Below, one piece after another: positions 52,012 through 61,586 of a DNA stretch of 64,000 nt. The position numbers were made by a program, and so were the translations under genes. Under the pieces are notes generated by a model. That model was given only the letters and a program-made list of their open reading frames with translations. It was not told where the DNA came from and made no database searches. Origin of the DNA: Algoriphagus aestuariicola (GTDB taxonomy: Bacteria > Bacteroidota > Bacteroidia > Cytophagales > Cyclobacteriaceae); NCBI RefSeq assembly GCF_017254835.1, contig NZ_JAFKCW010000003.1, positions 186,001-250,000 on the forward strand. The letters run 5' to 3'. Each line of letters opens with the position of its first letter. Position 1 is the first letter of the stretch.

Positions 52012-53325
52012 ATGGCAAATATTGTAGCAATAGTAGGTAGACCAAACGTGGGCAAATCCACGCTTTTTAACCGACTGGTAGAAGAGCGGAAGGCTATCGA
52101 AGACAACATGAGCGGAGTCACCCGTGACCGGCACTACGGACACGCCCAATGGGCTGGAAAGTTTTTCTCCGTGATCGATACCGGCGGATACGTGACCGGA
52201 TCAGACGATGTCTTTGAAGCGGAAATCCGCAAGCAGGTCAAGCTGGCTGTGGAAGAAGCCGACGTGATCCTGTTTGTGGTCGACTGCCTGGATGGTCTGA
52301 CTGACTTGGATACAGAATTTGCAAATGAGCTCCGAAGCACCACGAAGCCGCTTTACATTGTTGCCAACAAAGCTGACAACCGGGAAAAAGCGATGATGGC
52401 TCACGAATTCTATGCGCTTGGCATCAGTGATTTTGAGATCTACCCCATCGCTTCTGCAAGCGGTAGCGGAACAGGCGAGCTTTTGGACGAGGTCATCAAG
52501 CACTTTGAGGACGAAGGAGTCGAGGATCCGGATGCTGGAATTCCCAAAATTTCAATTTTGGGAAGGCCAAATGTGGGCAAATCTTCATTTTTGAACGCTT
52601 TATTGGGACAGGAACGCTCTATCGTGACAGACGAAGCTGGCACCACCCGAGATGCAATCCACACGCGATATAAACTTTACGGCCAAGACTTTATCATCAC
52701 TGACACCGCAGGAATAAGAAAGAAGGCGAAAGTAAAAGAAGACATCGAGTTTTACTCGGTCATGCGCTCCCTTCGAACATTGGAAGAATCCGACGTGGTC
52801 ATCATCATGGTCGACGCCACCCGAGGGCTCGAGGCTCAGGACATCAATCTGATTTCCCTTGGCATCAAAAACAACAAGGGAATCATGATCATGGTCAACA
52901 AGTGGGATTTGATCGAAAAAGACCATAAAACCATGAATAAGATCAAAGATGAAATGCTGGATCGATTGGGTGAGCACAAATGGATTCCGATTATCTTCAC
53001 CTCCGTCACAGAAAAACAGCGGATTTTCCAAGCGATCGAACTTGCGGTTAAAGTCTACGAAAACAAAACCAGAAGAGTATCCACATCCAAACTGAATGAT
53101 GTGATGCTACAGGAAATCGAAAAATATCCGCCCCCTGCTTGGAAGGGAAAATACATCAAGATCAAGTACGTCACCCAGCTTCCAACCAAGAATCCAGTTT
53201 TTGCATTTTTCTGTAATCTCCCCCAATACATCAAAGATCCGTACACCAGATATTTGGAAAATCGTATCCGAGAAAACTTTGATTTCGAAGGAGTTCCGGT
53301 AAAGATTGTTTACAAAAACAAATAA
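52012..53325 (+). CDS. der: GTPase Der (EngA)
   Basis: A 437-residue tandem GTPase for 50S assembly. The first G domain has GRPNVGKSTLFNRL and DTGGY; the second has GRPNVGKSSFLNALLG, DTAGIRKKAKVKE and NKWD. A C-terminal KH-like domain ends KIVYKNK. Operon with era. Confidence 0.96.
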   Translation: MANIVAIVGRPNVGKSTLFNRLVEERKAIEDNMSGVTRDRHYGHAQWAGKFFSVIDTGGYVTGSDDVFEAEIRKQVKLAVEEADVILFVVDCLDGLTDLDTEFANELRSTTKPLYIVANKADNREKAMMAHEFYALGISDFEIYPIASASGSGTGELLDEVIKHFEDEGVEDPDAGIPKISILGRPNVGKSSFLNALLGQERSIVTDEAGTTRDAIHTRYKLYGQDFIITDTAGIRKKAKVKEDIEFYSVMRSLRTLEESDVVIIMVDATRGLEAQDINLISLGIKNNKGIMIMVNKWDLIEKDHKTMNKIKDEMLDRLGEHKWIPIIFTSVTEKQRIFQAIELAVKVYENKTRRVSTSKLNDVMLQEIEKYPPPAWKGKYIKIKYVTQLPTKNPVFAFFCNLPQYIKDPYTRYLENRIRENFDFEGVPVKIVYKNK

Positions 53326-53343
53326 AAAATATTTGAGCGGCAC

Positions 53344-53375
53344 TTGTACAATTGAAAATAATACTAGTACCTTTG
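53344..53375 (+). promoter_or_regulatory. Promoter of the small lipoprotein gene
   Basis: TTG (53344-53346), 21-base spacer, TACCTTTG (53368-53375), the Bacteroidota TTG-N19-21-TAnnTTTG pattern, 27 bases before the ATG. Confidence 0.55.
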
Positions 53376-53401
53376 CTTCGTAATTAAGAAAACCATAACA
53401 A

Positions 53402-53593
53402 ATGAAAAAGGTATTTGCAATTTTCGCAATCGCTGGCTTGATCGCTACTGCATCTTGCGGTAACAAGACAACTGAAGAGACTGTAGTTGAAGAGACTGTA
53501 GTTGTTGAAGAAACTCCAGTTGTTGAAGAAGCTCCTGCTGTAGACACTACTGCAGTTGCTGCTGACACTACTGCTGCTGCTCCAGTTCAGTAA
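53402..53593 (+). CDS. Small acidic lipoprotein
   Basis: A 63-residue protein with signal peptide and lipobox (IATASC, C19). The rest is a low-complexity acidic tail of EETVV/EEAP and TTAVAADTTAA units. A strong promoter and a strong terminator flank it, so it is probably abundant. No fold is expected; a structural or envelope role is guessed. Confidence 0.75.
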   Translation: MKKVFAIFAIAGLIATASCGNKTTEETVVEETVVVEETPVVEEAPAVDTTAVAADTTAAAPVQ

Positions 53594-53618
53594 TCAATCC
53601 CGAAAAAGGAAAAAATCT

Positions 53619-53648
53619 AGAGTCCCAAATTGGGACTCTTTTTTTGTT
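53619..53648 (+). terminator. Terminator after the small lipoprotein
   Basis: Stem AGAGTCCCA (53619-53627), loop AAT, TGGGACTCT (53631-53639), then eight or more T. Confidence 0.85.
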
Positions 53649-53769
53649 CCATTTTTTTCAGGCAGAAGGTTTGCTTGGGTTCTGTCCGGAGACTACTTTG
53701 GGCATATGTAGGCTTTGGGACAGACCTCGCCTTTTGACGCCTGCTCTCAATTAAACATTCTAACAGCAA

Positions 53770-54393
53770 ATGAATTCATCGGAACAACTCAGGGCTATCT
53801 TAGAAAAGCACATGCCGCCTGCCGCTGTTTCCTATTCTCTCTCCCTCTGGGAAAACGTCCCCTTCTCTTTCAAAGTCCAACGGCCCAGAGCGTCGAAGTT
53901 GGGTGACTTTCGCTATCGCAAAGACCGAAAAATCCAGACCATCACAATCAACTCCGACCTAAACCCCTTTCAGTTTCTACTAACCTATATTCACGAGGTG
54001 GCACATCTTTACACTTTTGAAAACCATGGATTCGCACCTGCTCCTCATGGTATTGAATGGAAAAGGAAGTTTCAAAGCTTGATGGCGCCCATGCTATCCG
54101 ATGCGGTTTTCCCAAAAGACATTCTGATCCCGCTGCGCCACCATATGGCCAACCCTTCTGCGAGTTCGGCGAGGGACCTTTTCCTGATGAAGGAAATGAG
54201 TAAATATGACCGTCCTGCAAGTGGGAAGGTCGAAGAGATCTTCCTTTCGGACTTGAGCACCGGGCGGCAGTTTCTATTGTCAGGAAGAAAATTCCAAAAA
54301 GGGGAAACCCGCAGGACACGTGTATTGTGCGAGGAAGTCGACTCGGGCCGGAAATATTTAGTGTCGAGGCTGGCGAAAGTAGAGCCGCTATAA
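53770..54393 (+). CDS. SprT-like zinc metalloprotease-like protein
   Basis: A 207-residue protein with IHEVAHLYTF (H75, E76, H79), the zinc-binding HExxH of SprT-like domains, and the third His expected in HGIEWKRKF. The C-terminal 60 residues (FLSDLSTGRQFLLSGRKFQKG) form a small beta domain without the zinc ribbon Cys. In bacteria these proteins are poorly studied; DNA-protein crosslink repair is inferred from the eukaryotic relative Spartan. Confidence 0.82.
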   Translation: MNSSEQLRAILEKHMPPAAVSYSLSLWENVPFSFKVQRPRASKLGDFRYRKDRKIQTITINSDLNPFQFLLTYIHEVAHLYTFENHGFAPAPHGIEWKRKFQSLMAPMLSDAVFPKDILIPLRHHMANPSASSARDLFLMKEMSKYDRPASGKVEEIFLSDLSTGRQFLLSGRKFQKGETRRTRVLCEEVDSGRKYLVSRLAKVEPL

Positions 54394-54456
54394 TCGACAG
54401 CTTTCTGCTGCGCTTACCCGATACAGCCTGCTGCCTATTGAAAACCGCCGAATAAT

Positions 54457-55017
54457 TTACTCCCTCTCCTCTCCGATCTGGTTTTCCGGTTGGGAGAAAT
54501 CCTTGGGCTGGGGTAGTTCTTTGATCGAATTGATCCCAAAATATTCCATGAATTTGTCGGAAGTCCCGTAGATAAGGGGCTTGCCCACGCTTTCTGATTT
54601 TCCCTTGATATCGATCAATTCTTTTTCCAAAAGCTTTTGCACGGAATAGTCACAATTGACTCCCCGAATCTGCTCAATCTCCCCCTTGGTAATGGGTTGC
54701 TTATATGCGATGATCGACAATGTCTCCAGCTGAGCGCTAGACAGCCTTTTTTGGGATTGCTGTCTTAGCAGAATGCTAATGCTTGCCTGGTAGGCCGGCT
54801 TCGTCAAGAATTGGTATCCGCCTCCCAAATGCTCCAAAGAAAACGCAAAATCCTCTTCGTTGTATTTCTTTCTGAGGTCATAGATGGCCGATTCGATGTG
54901 TTCCATCGGCACTTCCGCCGCGAACATTTCACCAAGGCACTTGTGGATGTCGCTTACAGCTAGCGGCTCCGGAGCACAAAATATCAGGGCTTCGATATGC
55001 CGGTGCAGGAACTCCAC
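54457..55017 (-). CDS. scpB: Segregation and condensation protein B (ScpB)
   Basis: A 186-residue kleisin partner with two winged helices: HRHIEALIFCAPEPLAVSDIHKCL, then LSIIAYKQPITKGEIEQIRGV and GKPLIYGTSDKFMEYFGI (family block). It acts with SMC and ScpA in chromosome compaction. The start appears to be GTG at 55017. It follows the DksA-like gene by 2 bases. Confidence 0.92.
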   Translation of the reverse strand: MEFLHRHIEALIFCAPEPLAVSDIHKCLGEMFAAEVPMEHIESAIYDLRKKYNEEDFAFSLEHLGGGYQFLTKPAYQASISILLRQQSQKRLSSAQLETLSIIAYKQPITKGEIEQIRGVNCDYSVQKLLEKELIDIKGKSESVGKPLIYGTSDKFMEYFGINSIKELPQPKDFSQPENQIGEERE

Positions 55018-55019
55018 GT

Positions 55020-55403
55020 CTATTTTTTGGCAAGTTTCGCCTCAATAGAGTGCATGGTATGTGGCACTGCCTTCAACCTTTCTTTTGAAATCAGTTTGCC
55101 GGTGTCCACACAGATTCCATAGGTTCCGTTTTTGATTCGGATAAGGGCGTTTTCCAGATTGATCACAAATTTTTGCTGCCGTGCGGCAAGCTGGCTCAAG
55201 CTTTCTCTCTCAAGCGTATCGGCACCATCTTCCAGCAGTTTAGAAGTAGAGGCGGTGTAGTCTGTCCCACTGTCATTTTTTTTGCTCAGACTTTCTTTCA
55301 AAGAAGACAGTTCTTCTTTTGCAACAGCAAGTTTCTGAAGGATGATCACTTCAAATTCTTTCAGCTCCTCCTGAGAATATGCGGTTTTTTCTTCCAAGCT
55401 CAT
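55020..55403 (-). CDS. DksA/TraR family protein without the zinc site
   Basis: A 127-residue protein with a long coiled coil (residues 8-95) and the family end IKNGTYGICVDTGKLISKERLKAVPHT. The Cys-4 zinc finger of DksA is reduced to one Cys (C in YGICVDTG), as in the Bacteroidota and Cys-poor DksA variants. It may still bind the RNA polymerase secondary channel. Confidence 0.85.
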   Translation of the reverse strand: MSLEEKTAYSQEELKEFEVIILQKLAVAKEELSSLKESLSKKNDSGTDYTASTSKLLEDGADTLERESLSQLAARQQKFVINLENALIRIKNGTYGICVDTGKLISKERLKAVPHTMHSIEAKLAKK

Positions 55404-55662
55404 GATAATGATGGGTTTTTAATAAAACTGTGACGGATTATTTGTGGTTTGGTTCTCTAAAATACGCCTGACTTTGATAATTGCAAAAATTAAAAAATTG
55501 GCATTTTGGAAAACATAGGAGTGAAAAAAGTCCCTACAAAAAAGGTAGGAAGATTAGATCCTCATTATCAACAGTTTAAACTGTATTGGAGTCGGAACCT
55601 GAAAAGTAAAGCGTATAAACACCTACACCGCTAAAATCCAACGTTCGCTAACGGAAGAGCCG
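55404..55662. other. Intergenic region, no feature seen
   Basis: About 260 bases between the DksA-like gene and a small ORF. AT-rich and without a supported gene. It must hold the promoter of the DksA-scpB pair. Confidence 0.3.
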
Positions 55663-55833
55663 TCAGGCGACGGCTTTCTCAGTCTGAAGGATTTTCTCCA
55701 GCCTTCTCTTCAAAACAAGATCGTCTGCCTCGAGCCGATACTTCATCCTCAAATACTGCTTCGCTTTCTCTAAGTCTTTTCCATCCCGAAGTACAATTTC
55801 CTGCAGCGCTTTAGAAATCAAATCTCTATCCAT
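55663..55833 (-). CDS. Small helical protein, function unknown
   Basis: The ATG at 55833 gives 56 residues (MDRDLISKALQEIVLRDGKD); an upstream start at 55863 would add ten. Two helices rich in Lys, Glu and Leu. No known motif, but the charged, regular pattern looks like real protein. Same strand as the genes on both sides. Confidence 0.5.
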   Translation of the reverse strand: MDRDLISKALQEIVLRDGKDLEKAKQYLRMKYRLEADDLVLKRRLEKILQTEKAVA

Positions 55834-55893
55834 GGCATCAAAAGTTTGGCTCAAAATAGTCAAAAATCGGAGGTAAGTCCATGATTTTCAAAA

Positions 55894-58407
55894 TTAAAGT
55901 CGTGTTGCCACCACGATCGTCTTCTTGATCAGACTTGTCCTTCCGCCCGCTTCATAAAGCTCCACCACCAGCACATAGTATCCTGCCCGTACGATTTTGC
56001 CTGCAGAATCCGTCCCCGTCCAAGTGAGCAGGCCATCTGTTCCCAAGATTTGATTTTGTGCCAGAACCTGGATCAACTGACCGGAGGCTGAGAAGATCTT
56101 AAACGTCCCCGTCCAGCCGGGGTGATCCAGTTGGTAAGTGATGCTCGTAAAGGAGAGACCGGAGCTTCCCTCAGGATCGAAAACTTCCGGATCGATTTGG
56201 ATTTGGTCTGTTTCAAATTCGCCCAGTAGGGATTGGGAATTCCTACGGCCTGGTGTCGCAAATCCCTCGTTTCCAGAAGCAGTTTGCCAATTCATCGCCA
56301 CTGAGGCCGGTGTGCTGTGAGAGATCCGCTCCAAAGATACCCCCTTGGGATCTCTAAGTAAGGGATGATGAAGATCCTCGTCATAGGAAAAACTCTCCTG
56401 GATCTCACCTACAGGAGAGAGGAGGACGACGGTCCCCCCGGCGATCGGATAGCTAGGCAAGGTCGGGATCTCGAGAAAGTCAGCCGTCGAAGACTTTGGA
56501 TACGCCCTCTGCAGTGCATTTGCATCAGTGGTGATCGCCAAATATCCCTCCGGCGACAAGGTTGATCCTGCTCCGCCAAATACTTTGGCCTGGTCTGGAT
56601 TTCCATCCTCACCGAAGTTTGCAAGCGCCCAACCCTCAAGACTCAGAAACTTCGGGGTAACATTCTTGATCTCCACAAACTTTGGATCTCCGGTCCGAGG
56701 ATTGAATAATACCTCATTAATAATCAAATCACCCGGTATGGCAATCTCCGGGAGGACGATCGTGGCAAGAATATCCGGAAGCAATCCCCCATCGCAGTCT
56801 TGCAATCCGGTCACTCTAAGCTCATAGGCCTGGCTGTGTGCAGCAGGTGAACTGAGCAGGATACCGATCTCATTTTCCACTGACACGCTTAGGCTATCGA
56901 TAGCCAGATTTGGCGAAAAGCTTAGATTTTCAAAATCAAAATCGGGTACAATTGGGGCCGAAAATACTAGCCGAATGTGAGTAGAATCCACGAAATAGAC
57001 CGACTCAATTGTTGGAGAACTATTTTTCCTAGTCGGGTCAAAAATTGAATTTTGGGTTCCTGGCGTTCCCCTTCTTGGATCAATTGATGAACTCAAAAAA
57101 CTCGAATTGCTGCACAGCGAAAAAGGATTGGGCACCTCTAGACTATAGCCTCCACTGGCAAAATCACTGTTCCCCCAGCTAGGTGTAGCATATGAGATTC
57201 TATCCGCCTCTTGGCCATTGATGGAAATCAGACCTATTTGATCTCCGGAGTTGAGTAGTGTAGGCCAATTTTTTACCGGCAATACCGGACCCAAGTCCGT
57301 GAATTGATCTGCTTGGGCCTCAGGAGCAAGAATGAGATATTCCCCCGGTTGGAACCAAAACTCATCCAAAACAGTGGTCATACGAGAGTTGAATAGCTTT
57401 ATCCCTTCCATCCGGTATTCCCGATCTCCTGCATGAAAAAGCTCTATGTATTCCACATTGGGAAGATCCTGGTCTGCCCGCGGTGCAGGCATGAGTTCGT
57501 TGATCACAAGGGACTTGCGGGAGATGGCGGTAGGATCAAAAAAATTAAAATTGACCAGCGTGTCCTTCAGGAAATTTCCCTCGAGATCGGGGATTTGGCT
57601 GACTGAGAGAGAATAGGATTGGCCAGGTTCCAAAATATCAGCAAATTCCAACACGGCAAGCGAATCACCGACCAATCGGACGCTTTCTGGGTTACCTCCT
57701 CTCATGCCATAGGTAATCGGGAACAAAGAGAAAACTTGGTCAACTGCTTCCGAAAACATCACCAGGACAGATTTTTCTCCATATCCCTTCACTCCCAAGA
57801 CCTTTGGCGGCACTTCGTCACGGATTAAATCGCCAAAGTCGAAATCATCCATCAACCAGCGGGCGGCCGTGCCAGCTCCAGACCCATATCGAATCTCCAG
57901 CTTCACAATCGCAGCCTCTGCCGACCTCAATGTCTCTGGCACCTCCAGGCTAAACTTCCGGTACTCTTGGTTCTCGTTGGAAAACTCGGAATCTGAACCA
58001 AGCTGCAAAGGTTCCGAAAACTCCCCCTCCATGCTTTCTCCCCAGGCGTAAAAAAGCAAAGCAGGCCGATTCCCGCTACCATTGCGGATAGTCTTGGCAT
58101 AAAACTCCAGCTCGGGATTCACAAAACTACCGGGGTTCAGTCGGATCCAGATCCGACCAACAAAGGCACTGGTCGGCTGTACCGCCAAGGCCCTTCCTCC
58201 TCCCCTGCCCAGACCATCCGCTTGAAATATCCGTGCGGAGCTGCCAGAAACCTCGTTTCCATGCCAATTGGGAAGGAATTCCAGCGGATAGCTAGCAAGC
58301 TGAAAATTGGATTCAAAGTCCTGGTGTTGGCCGAAAACGACCTCAACTCCACCCCAAAGAATAAGTGGAAAGAGCAGGACAAAACCCTTGGCTAAGAATT
58401 GCTTCAT
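55894..58407 (-). CDS. Lamin-tail domain secreted protein
   Basis: An 837-residue secreted protein with signal peptide (KGFVLLFPLILWGGVEVVFG). It contains repeated Ig-like segments (VPPKVLGVKGYGEKSVLVMFSEAV, SPTIESVYFVDSTHIRLVFSAPI) and two lamin-tail domains (VINELMPAPRADQDLPNVEYIELF, IINEVLFNPRTGDPKFVEIKN). The C-terminus FKIFSASGQLIQVLAQNQ..TWTGTDSAGKIVRAGYYVLVVEL is of the FlgD/T9SS-like type, so export or surface anchoring is probable. The size and domains are typical of gliding or adhesive Bacteroidota. Confidence 0.82.
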   Translation of the reverse strand: MKQFLAKGFVLLFPLILWGGVEVVFGQHQDFESNFQLASYPLEFLPNWHGNEVSGSSARIFQADGLGRGGGRALAVQPTSAFVGRIWIRLNPGSFVNPELEFYAKTIRNGSGNRPALLFYAWGESMEGEFSEPLQLGSDSEFSNENQEYRKFSLEVPETLRSAEAAIVKLEIRYGSGAGTAARWLMDDFDFGDLIRDEVPPKVLGVKGYGEKSVLVMFSEAVDQVFSLFPITYGMRGGNPESVRLVGDSLAVLEFADILEPGQSYSLSVSQIPDLEGNFLKDTLVNFNFFDPTAISRKSLVINELMPAPRADQDLPNVEYIELFHAGDREYRMEGIKLFNSRMTTVLDEFWFQPGEYLILAPEAQADQFTDLGPVLPVKNWPTLLNSGDQIGLISINGQEADRISYATPSWGNSDFASGGYSLEVPNPFSLCSNSSFLSSSIDPRRGTPGTQNSIFDPTRKNSSPTIESVYFVDSTHIRLVFSAPIVPDFDFENLSFSPNLAIDSLSVSVENEIGILLSSPAAHSQAYELRVTGLQDCDGGLLPDILATIVLPEIAIPGDLIINEVLFNPRTGDPKFVEIKNVTPKFLSLEGWALANFGEDGNPDQAKVFGGAGSTLSPEGYLAITTDANALQRAYPKSSTADFLEIPTLPSYPIAGGTVVLLSPVGEIQESFSYDEDLHHPLLRDPKGVSLERISHSTPASVAMNWQTASGNEGFATPGRRNSQSLLGEFETDQIQIDPEVFDPEGSSGLSFTSITYQLDHPGWTGTFKIFSASGQLIQVLAQNQILGTDGLLTWTGTDSAGKIVRAGYYVLVVELYEAGGRTSLIKKTIVVATRL

Positions 58408-58527
58408 TAAAAAATGTACTAAAAAGTCTTACCTAAATATATAAAATCTAAAAACATCCTTTTCCCAAAGGGAGCAAAAACAGTTGAAAATTTTCGGACA
58501 CATTCCTGAAAATGAATGCATAGTCCT

Positions 58528-58535
58528 TACTTTTG
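58528..58535 (+). promoter_or_regulatory. -7 box of asd
   Basis: TACTTTTG, matching TAnnTTTG, 36 bases before the ATG of asd. Confidence 0.45.
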
Positions 58536-58571
58536 CAGTCCAAATCCATTTAATAAAAACCTATTTATACA

Positions 58572-59561
58572 ATGAAACTGGCTGTAGTCGGTGCTACCGG
58601 ATTGGTAGGCTCCGAAATTCTCGAAGTGCTGGATGAGCACAACTTCCCTTATGACGAACTCCTATTGGTGGCTTCCGAGCGATCCGTGGGTAAACAGATC
58701 GAGTACAAGGGAAAGAAACACACCGTGATCGGCTTGGCTGAGGCGGTGGCAGCCAAACCCGAAATCGCCATTTTTTCAGCAGGAGGAAGCACCTCTTTGG
58801 AATGGGCTCCAAAGTTCGCAGAAGCAGGCACCACCGTGGTGGACAACTCCTCTGCCTGGAGAATGGATCCTGGCAAAAAATTGGTGGTGCCGGAGATCAA
58901 CGCAAAAGAACTGACCAAAGACGATAAAATCATCGCCAACCCAAACTGCTCTACCATCCAGATGGTATTGGCATTGGAGCCGCTGAGAAATCGCTATGGA
59001 ATCAACCGAATCGTCGTGTCCACCTATCAGTCTGTGACCGGAACAGGTAAAGCTGCCGTAGATCAAATGATGGCTGAGCGTGCGGGAACGACTCCTGAGA
59101 TGGTCTATCCCCACAAAATCGACATGAACGTCCTTCCTCACATCGACGTGTTCCAGCCAAACGGCTACACCAAAGAGGAAATGAAAATGATCAACGAGAC
59201 CAAAAAGATCTTCAGCGACGACAGCATTCGAGTGACTTCTACCACTGTGCGTATCCCAACCATGGGAGGACACTCTGAAGCGGTCAATGTGGAGTTCAAA
59301 GAAGATTTTGACCTAGCCGAAGTACGTTCCCTTTTGGAAGCCACTCCGGGTATCATCGTGCAGGACGATCCCACGAACTTTGTCTACCCTATGCCGATCA
59401 ACGCACATAAGAAGGATGAGGTATTTGTAGGCCGCCTGAGAAGAGACGAATCCCAGGAGAACACGCTGAACATGTGGATTGTGGCTGACAACCTGAGAAA
59501 AGGTGCCGCTACCAATGCGGTTCAAATCGCAGAATACCTTCTGGAAACTAAACTTGTTTGA
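58572..59561 (+). CDS. asd: Aspartate-semialdehyde dehydrogenase
   Basis: A 329-residue enzyme of the lysine, threonine and methionine branch. N-terminal NADP site VVGATGLVGSEILEVL, catalytic Cys in NPNCSTIQMV, and the substrate His in VRIPTMGGHSEAVNVEF. The stop overlaps the start of the next gene (TGATGG region). Confidence 0.95.
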   Translation: MKLAVVGATGLVGSEILEVLDEHNFPYDELLLVASERSVGKQIEYKGKKHTVIGLAEAVAAKPEIAIFSAGGSTSLEWAPKFAEAGTTVVDNSSAWRMDPGKKLVVPEINAKELTKDDKIIANPNCSTIQMVLALEPLRNRYGINRIVVSTYQSVTGTGKAAVDQMMAERAGTTPEMVYPHKIDMNVLPHIDVFQPNGYTKEEMKMINETKKIFSDDSIRVTSTTVRIPTMGGHSEAVNVEFKEDFDLAEVRSLLEATPGIIVQDDPTNFVYPMPINAHKKDEVFVGRLRRDESQENTLNMWIVADNLRKGAATNAVQIAEYLLETKLV

Positions 59562-60748
59562 TGGACCTCAGCGAAATCAATACCGCTGACTTCAGAAAAT
59601 TTGTGCAGGATCATCTCAGTGAAGATCCTGCACTTTTGCTTTTTAAGTACCAGGGCAAAGTCGCCTTTGACCTCAAAGCTGCCGTACAGCAGATCTCCGC
59701 CCGGCAAAAGGCGGCGAAAAAGCTCCCCGAATGGGCTGGAAACCCGGATCTACTTTTTCCCGCTTCCATTTCCCTGGAGCAAAGTTCATCCGAAGAAACT
59801 GCGCGGTTCAAAGCGACTGGAACACAAGGGAAAACCCTGATCGATCTAACGGGAGGCTTCGGGGTAGATTTCTACTACCTCAGCCGGGGTTTTGAACAGG
59901 GCGTGTACTGTGAGCGACAAGCCGAGTTATTCCAAATTTCAAAACACAACCTGGAAATCCTAGGTCCGGGAAATTTTGACTTCCATGAAGGCGATGGATT
60001 GGATTATTTGAAAACATCTTCTGAAAAATTCGATTTGATCTATGCCGATCCAGCCAGAAGAGGGGCCGGAAACGAGAAACTCTACAAACTCCAGGACTGC
60101 GAGCCGGACGTGGTCAGCGCTTGGCAGCTTTTGAAGGAAAAGGGCACCCAAATCCTGATCAAAGTCTCCCCCATGCTCGACATTTCCCAAGCTTGGTCTG
60201 AGATCCCGGATATCCAGCAGATTACTGTCGTTTCAGTCAAAAATGAGGTCAAAGAGTTGTTGCTTTTTTGGAAAAAAGGGATTGAAGGAAACTCCAAACA
60301 AATTCGGATTTGCGACCTCGGAAGTGGCTATCCTGATTTTGTATTCAAGCCTGAGGAAGAAGTAGATGCCATTTCACAGCTTGGTGAGGCTGAAAAATAT
60401 CTGATCGAACCCCGTAGCAGTATTCTGAAAGCGGGAGCTTTTAAGCTGTTTGGCGAGCGATTTGGCTTAAAAAAGCTGGACACAAATAGCCACCTGTTTA
60501 CTTCTTCAGCATTGCCTGAGGCCATACCTGCTCGTGTTTTTGAGATTGTGGAGGAAGTGCCTGCAAAGAAAAGCGAGCTCAAGTCCAGATTTCCGCAAGG
60601 GAAAGTCAATGTGTTGTTCAGAAACTATGCGACGAAGCCAGAGGAGTTCAAAAAGAAATTTGGCCTAAAAGACGGCGGAGAGAAATATCTGATCGGGACA
60701 AAAAGCCCAAGCGGATTTAAGGTCTTTTGTTGTAAGCGTGTTTGGTAA
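59561..60748 (+). CDS. SAM-dependent methyltransferase with THUMP-like domain
   Basis: A 395-residue protein. The central Rossmann domain has LIDLTGGFGVDFYYLSRGF (SAM site) and LIYADPARRG (a DPPR-like catalytic motif of nucleic-acid methyltransferases). A C-terminal THUMP-like part follows. The target is unknown, possibly RNA. The ATG at 59561 is used; the TTG three bases earlier is less likely. Confidence 0.82.
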   Translation: MDLSEINTADFRKFVQDHLSEDPALLLFKYQGKVAFDLKAAVQQISARQKAAKKLPEWAGNPDLLFPASISLEQSSSEETARFKATGTQGKTLIDLTGGFGVDFYYLSRGFEQGVYCERQAELFQISKHNLEILGPGNFDFHEGDGLDYLKTSSEKFDLIYADPARRGAGNEKLYKLQDCEPDVVSAWQLLKEKGTQILIKVSPMLDISQAWSEIPDIQQITVVSVKNEVKELLLFWKKGIEGNSKQIRICDLGSGYPDFVFKPEEEVDAISQLGEAEKYLIEPRSSILKAGAFKLFGERFGLKKLDTNSHLFTSSALPEAIPARVFEIVEEVPAKKSELKSRFPQGKVNVLFRNYATKPEEFKKKFGLKDGGEKYLIGTKSPSGFKVFCCKRVW

Positions 60749-60749
60749 A

Positions 60750-61358
60750 TTATTCCACAATCGTCCGAAAAGTCAAATTCACCCGAGCTGTAGCTATCTT
60801 CTTCGTCGGCGGCAAACGGTGCAGCCAATAAGTTTGCGTTACGCCTTTCATCATCAGCAGACTGCCGTGCTCTAGGACCAACTCCACTTTTTCCCCACTC
60901 TTCTTGTGCTTAAAGGCAAACTTCCGCTCCGCTCCAAAGCTCATCGAGCCAATCGCTCCATTCTTTTTCAGGTCCGTTTCTCCGTCGCTGTGCCAAGCCA
61001 TACCCTCGTCCCCATTGTGGTAAAGATTGAGAAGGCAGGAATTAAACGTCTCGCCGCTCTCTGCCTCGATCAAAGCCTTCAACTCCAGCAGTTCCTTGGT
61101 CCAGGGAAGTGACCGTTTGGTTGTATTGGAATAGGTGTACTCGAACTCCTTCTCTCCATACCAAGCCACCTTCCGCTTGGTGATGATCTTTTTGCCAAAA
61201 ATCACCGCTTCGTCATTCCTCCATTCAATCGTCTCCAGTAGACACTTGAGGTAGTATTTGGATTGCTCTTGTGACAAAAGCTTTCCGTAGTAGTGAACCG
61301 TCCCGTCGTAAGGGAGCCAGTTTTTTTCTCGGTCTATTTCCTTTTCGAATAGTTCCAT
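60750..61358 (-). CDS. alkB: AlkB-type 2-oxoglutarate-dependent DNA repair dioxygenase
   Basis: A 202-residue enzyme from the ATG at 61358 (MELFEKEIDREKN). Iron ligands in NLYHNGDEGMAWHSDGE (HxD) and the distal His in YWLHRLPPTKK, with 2-oxoglutarate Arg in ARVNLTFR. It repairs 1-methyladenine and 3-methylcytosine by oxidative demethylation. Last gene of an alkylation-repair operon; it overlaps the Ada-type zinc domain gene by 25 bases. Confidence 0.9.
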   Translation of the reverse strand: MELFEKEIDREKNWLPYDGTVHYYGKLLSQEQSKYYLKCLLETIEWRNDEAVIFGKKIITKRKVAWYGEKEFEYTYSNTTKRSLPWTKELLELKALIEAESGETFNSCLLNLYHNGDEGMAWHSDGETDLKKNGAIGSMSFGAERKFAFKHKKSGEKVELVLEHGSLLMMKGVTQTYWLHRLPPTKKIATARVNLTFRTIVE

Positions 61359-61582
61359 CTTTCGTATTCCTCTTTCATGCAATGCCCACAGGGGCGAAAA
61401 TTCCTTTCCAATGCTTCAGCCTCTGAAGTGAAAAACACCCGATTTTCCGCTTTCATCCGCTTGCCCGACCCGCAGGATAACTTTCCGTATATCTTCAACT
61501 TGCTATTGCCCGCAAAGGTCAACTCGCCTTTACGGATAAAGGTTCTCAGCATTACAGCATCCAAATCACCATGCTTTACCAT
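61334..61582 (-). CDS. Ada-type metal-binding domain protein
   Basis: An 82-residue protein equal to the N-terminal Ada domain alone: KLKIYGKLSCGSGKRMKAEN, RVFFTSEAEALERNFRPCGHC. Three of the four zinc/methyl-acceptor Cys of Ada remain (SC, PC, HC); the second of the CxxxC pair is Lys (SCGSGK). It may sense methyl phosphotriesters in trans. The gene lies 4 bases after the oxygenase gene. Confidence 0.78.
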   Translation of the reverse strand: MVKHGDLDAVMLRTFIRKGELTFAGNSKLKIYGKLSCGSGKRMKAENRVFFTSEAEALERNFRPCGHCMKEEYERWNYSKRK

Positions 61583-61586
61583 CTCG

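Noticed and set aside
53715-53906. A 63-codon frame before the SprT-like gene
   Set aside because: It overlaps the SprT-like gene in another frame and has no motif.
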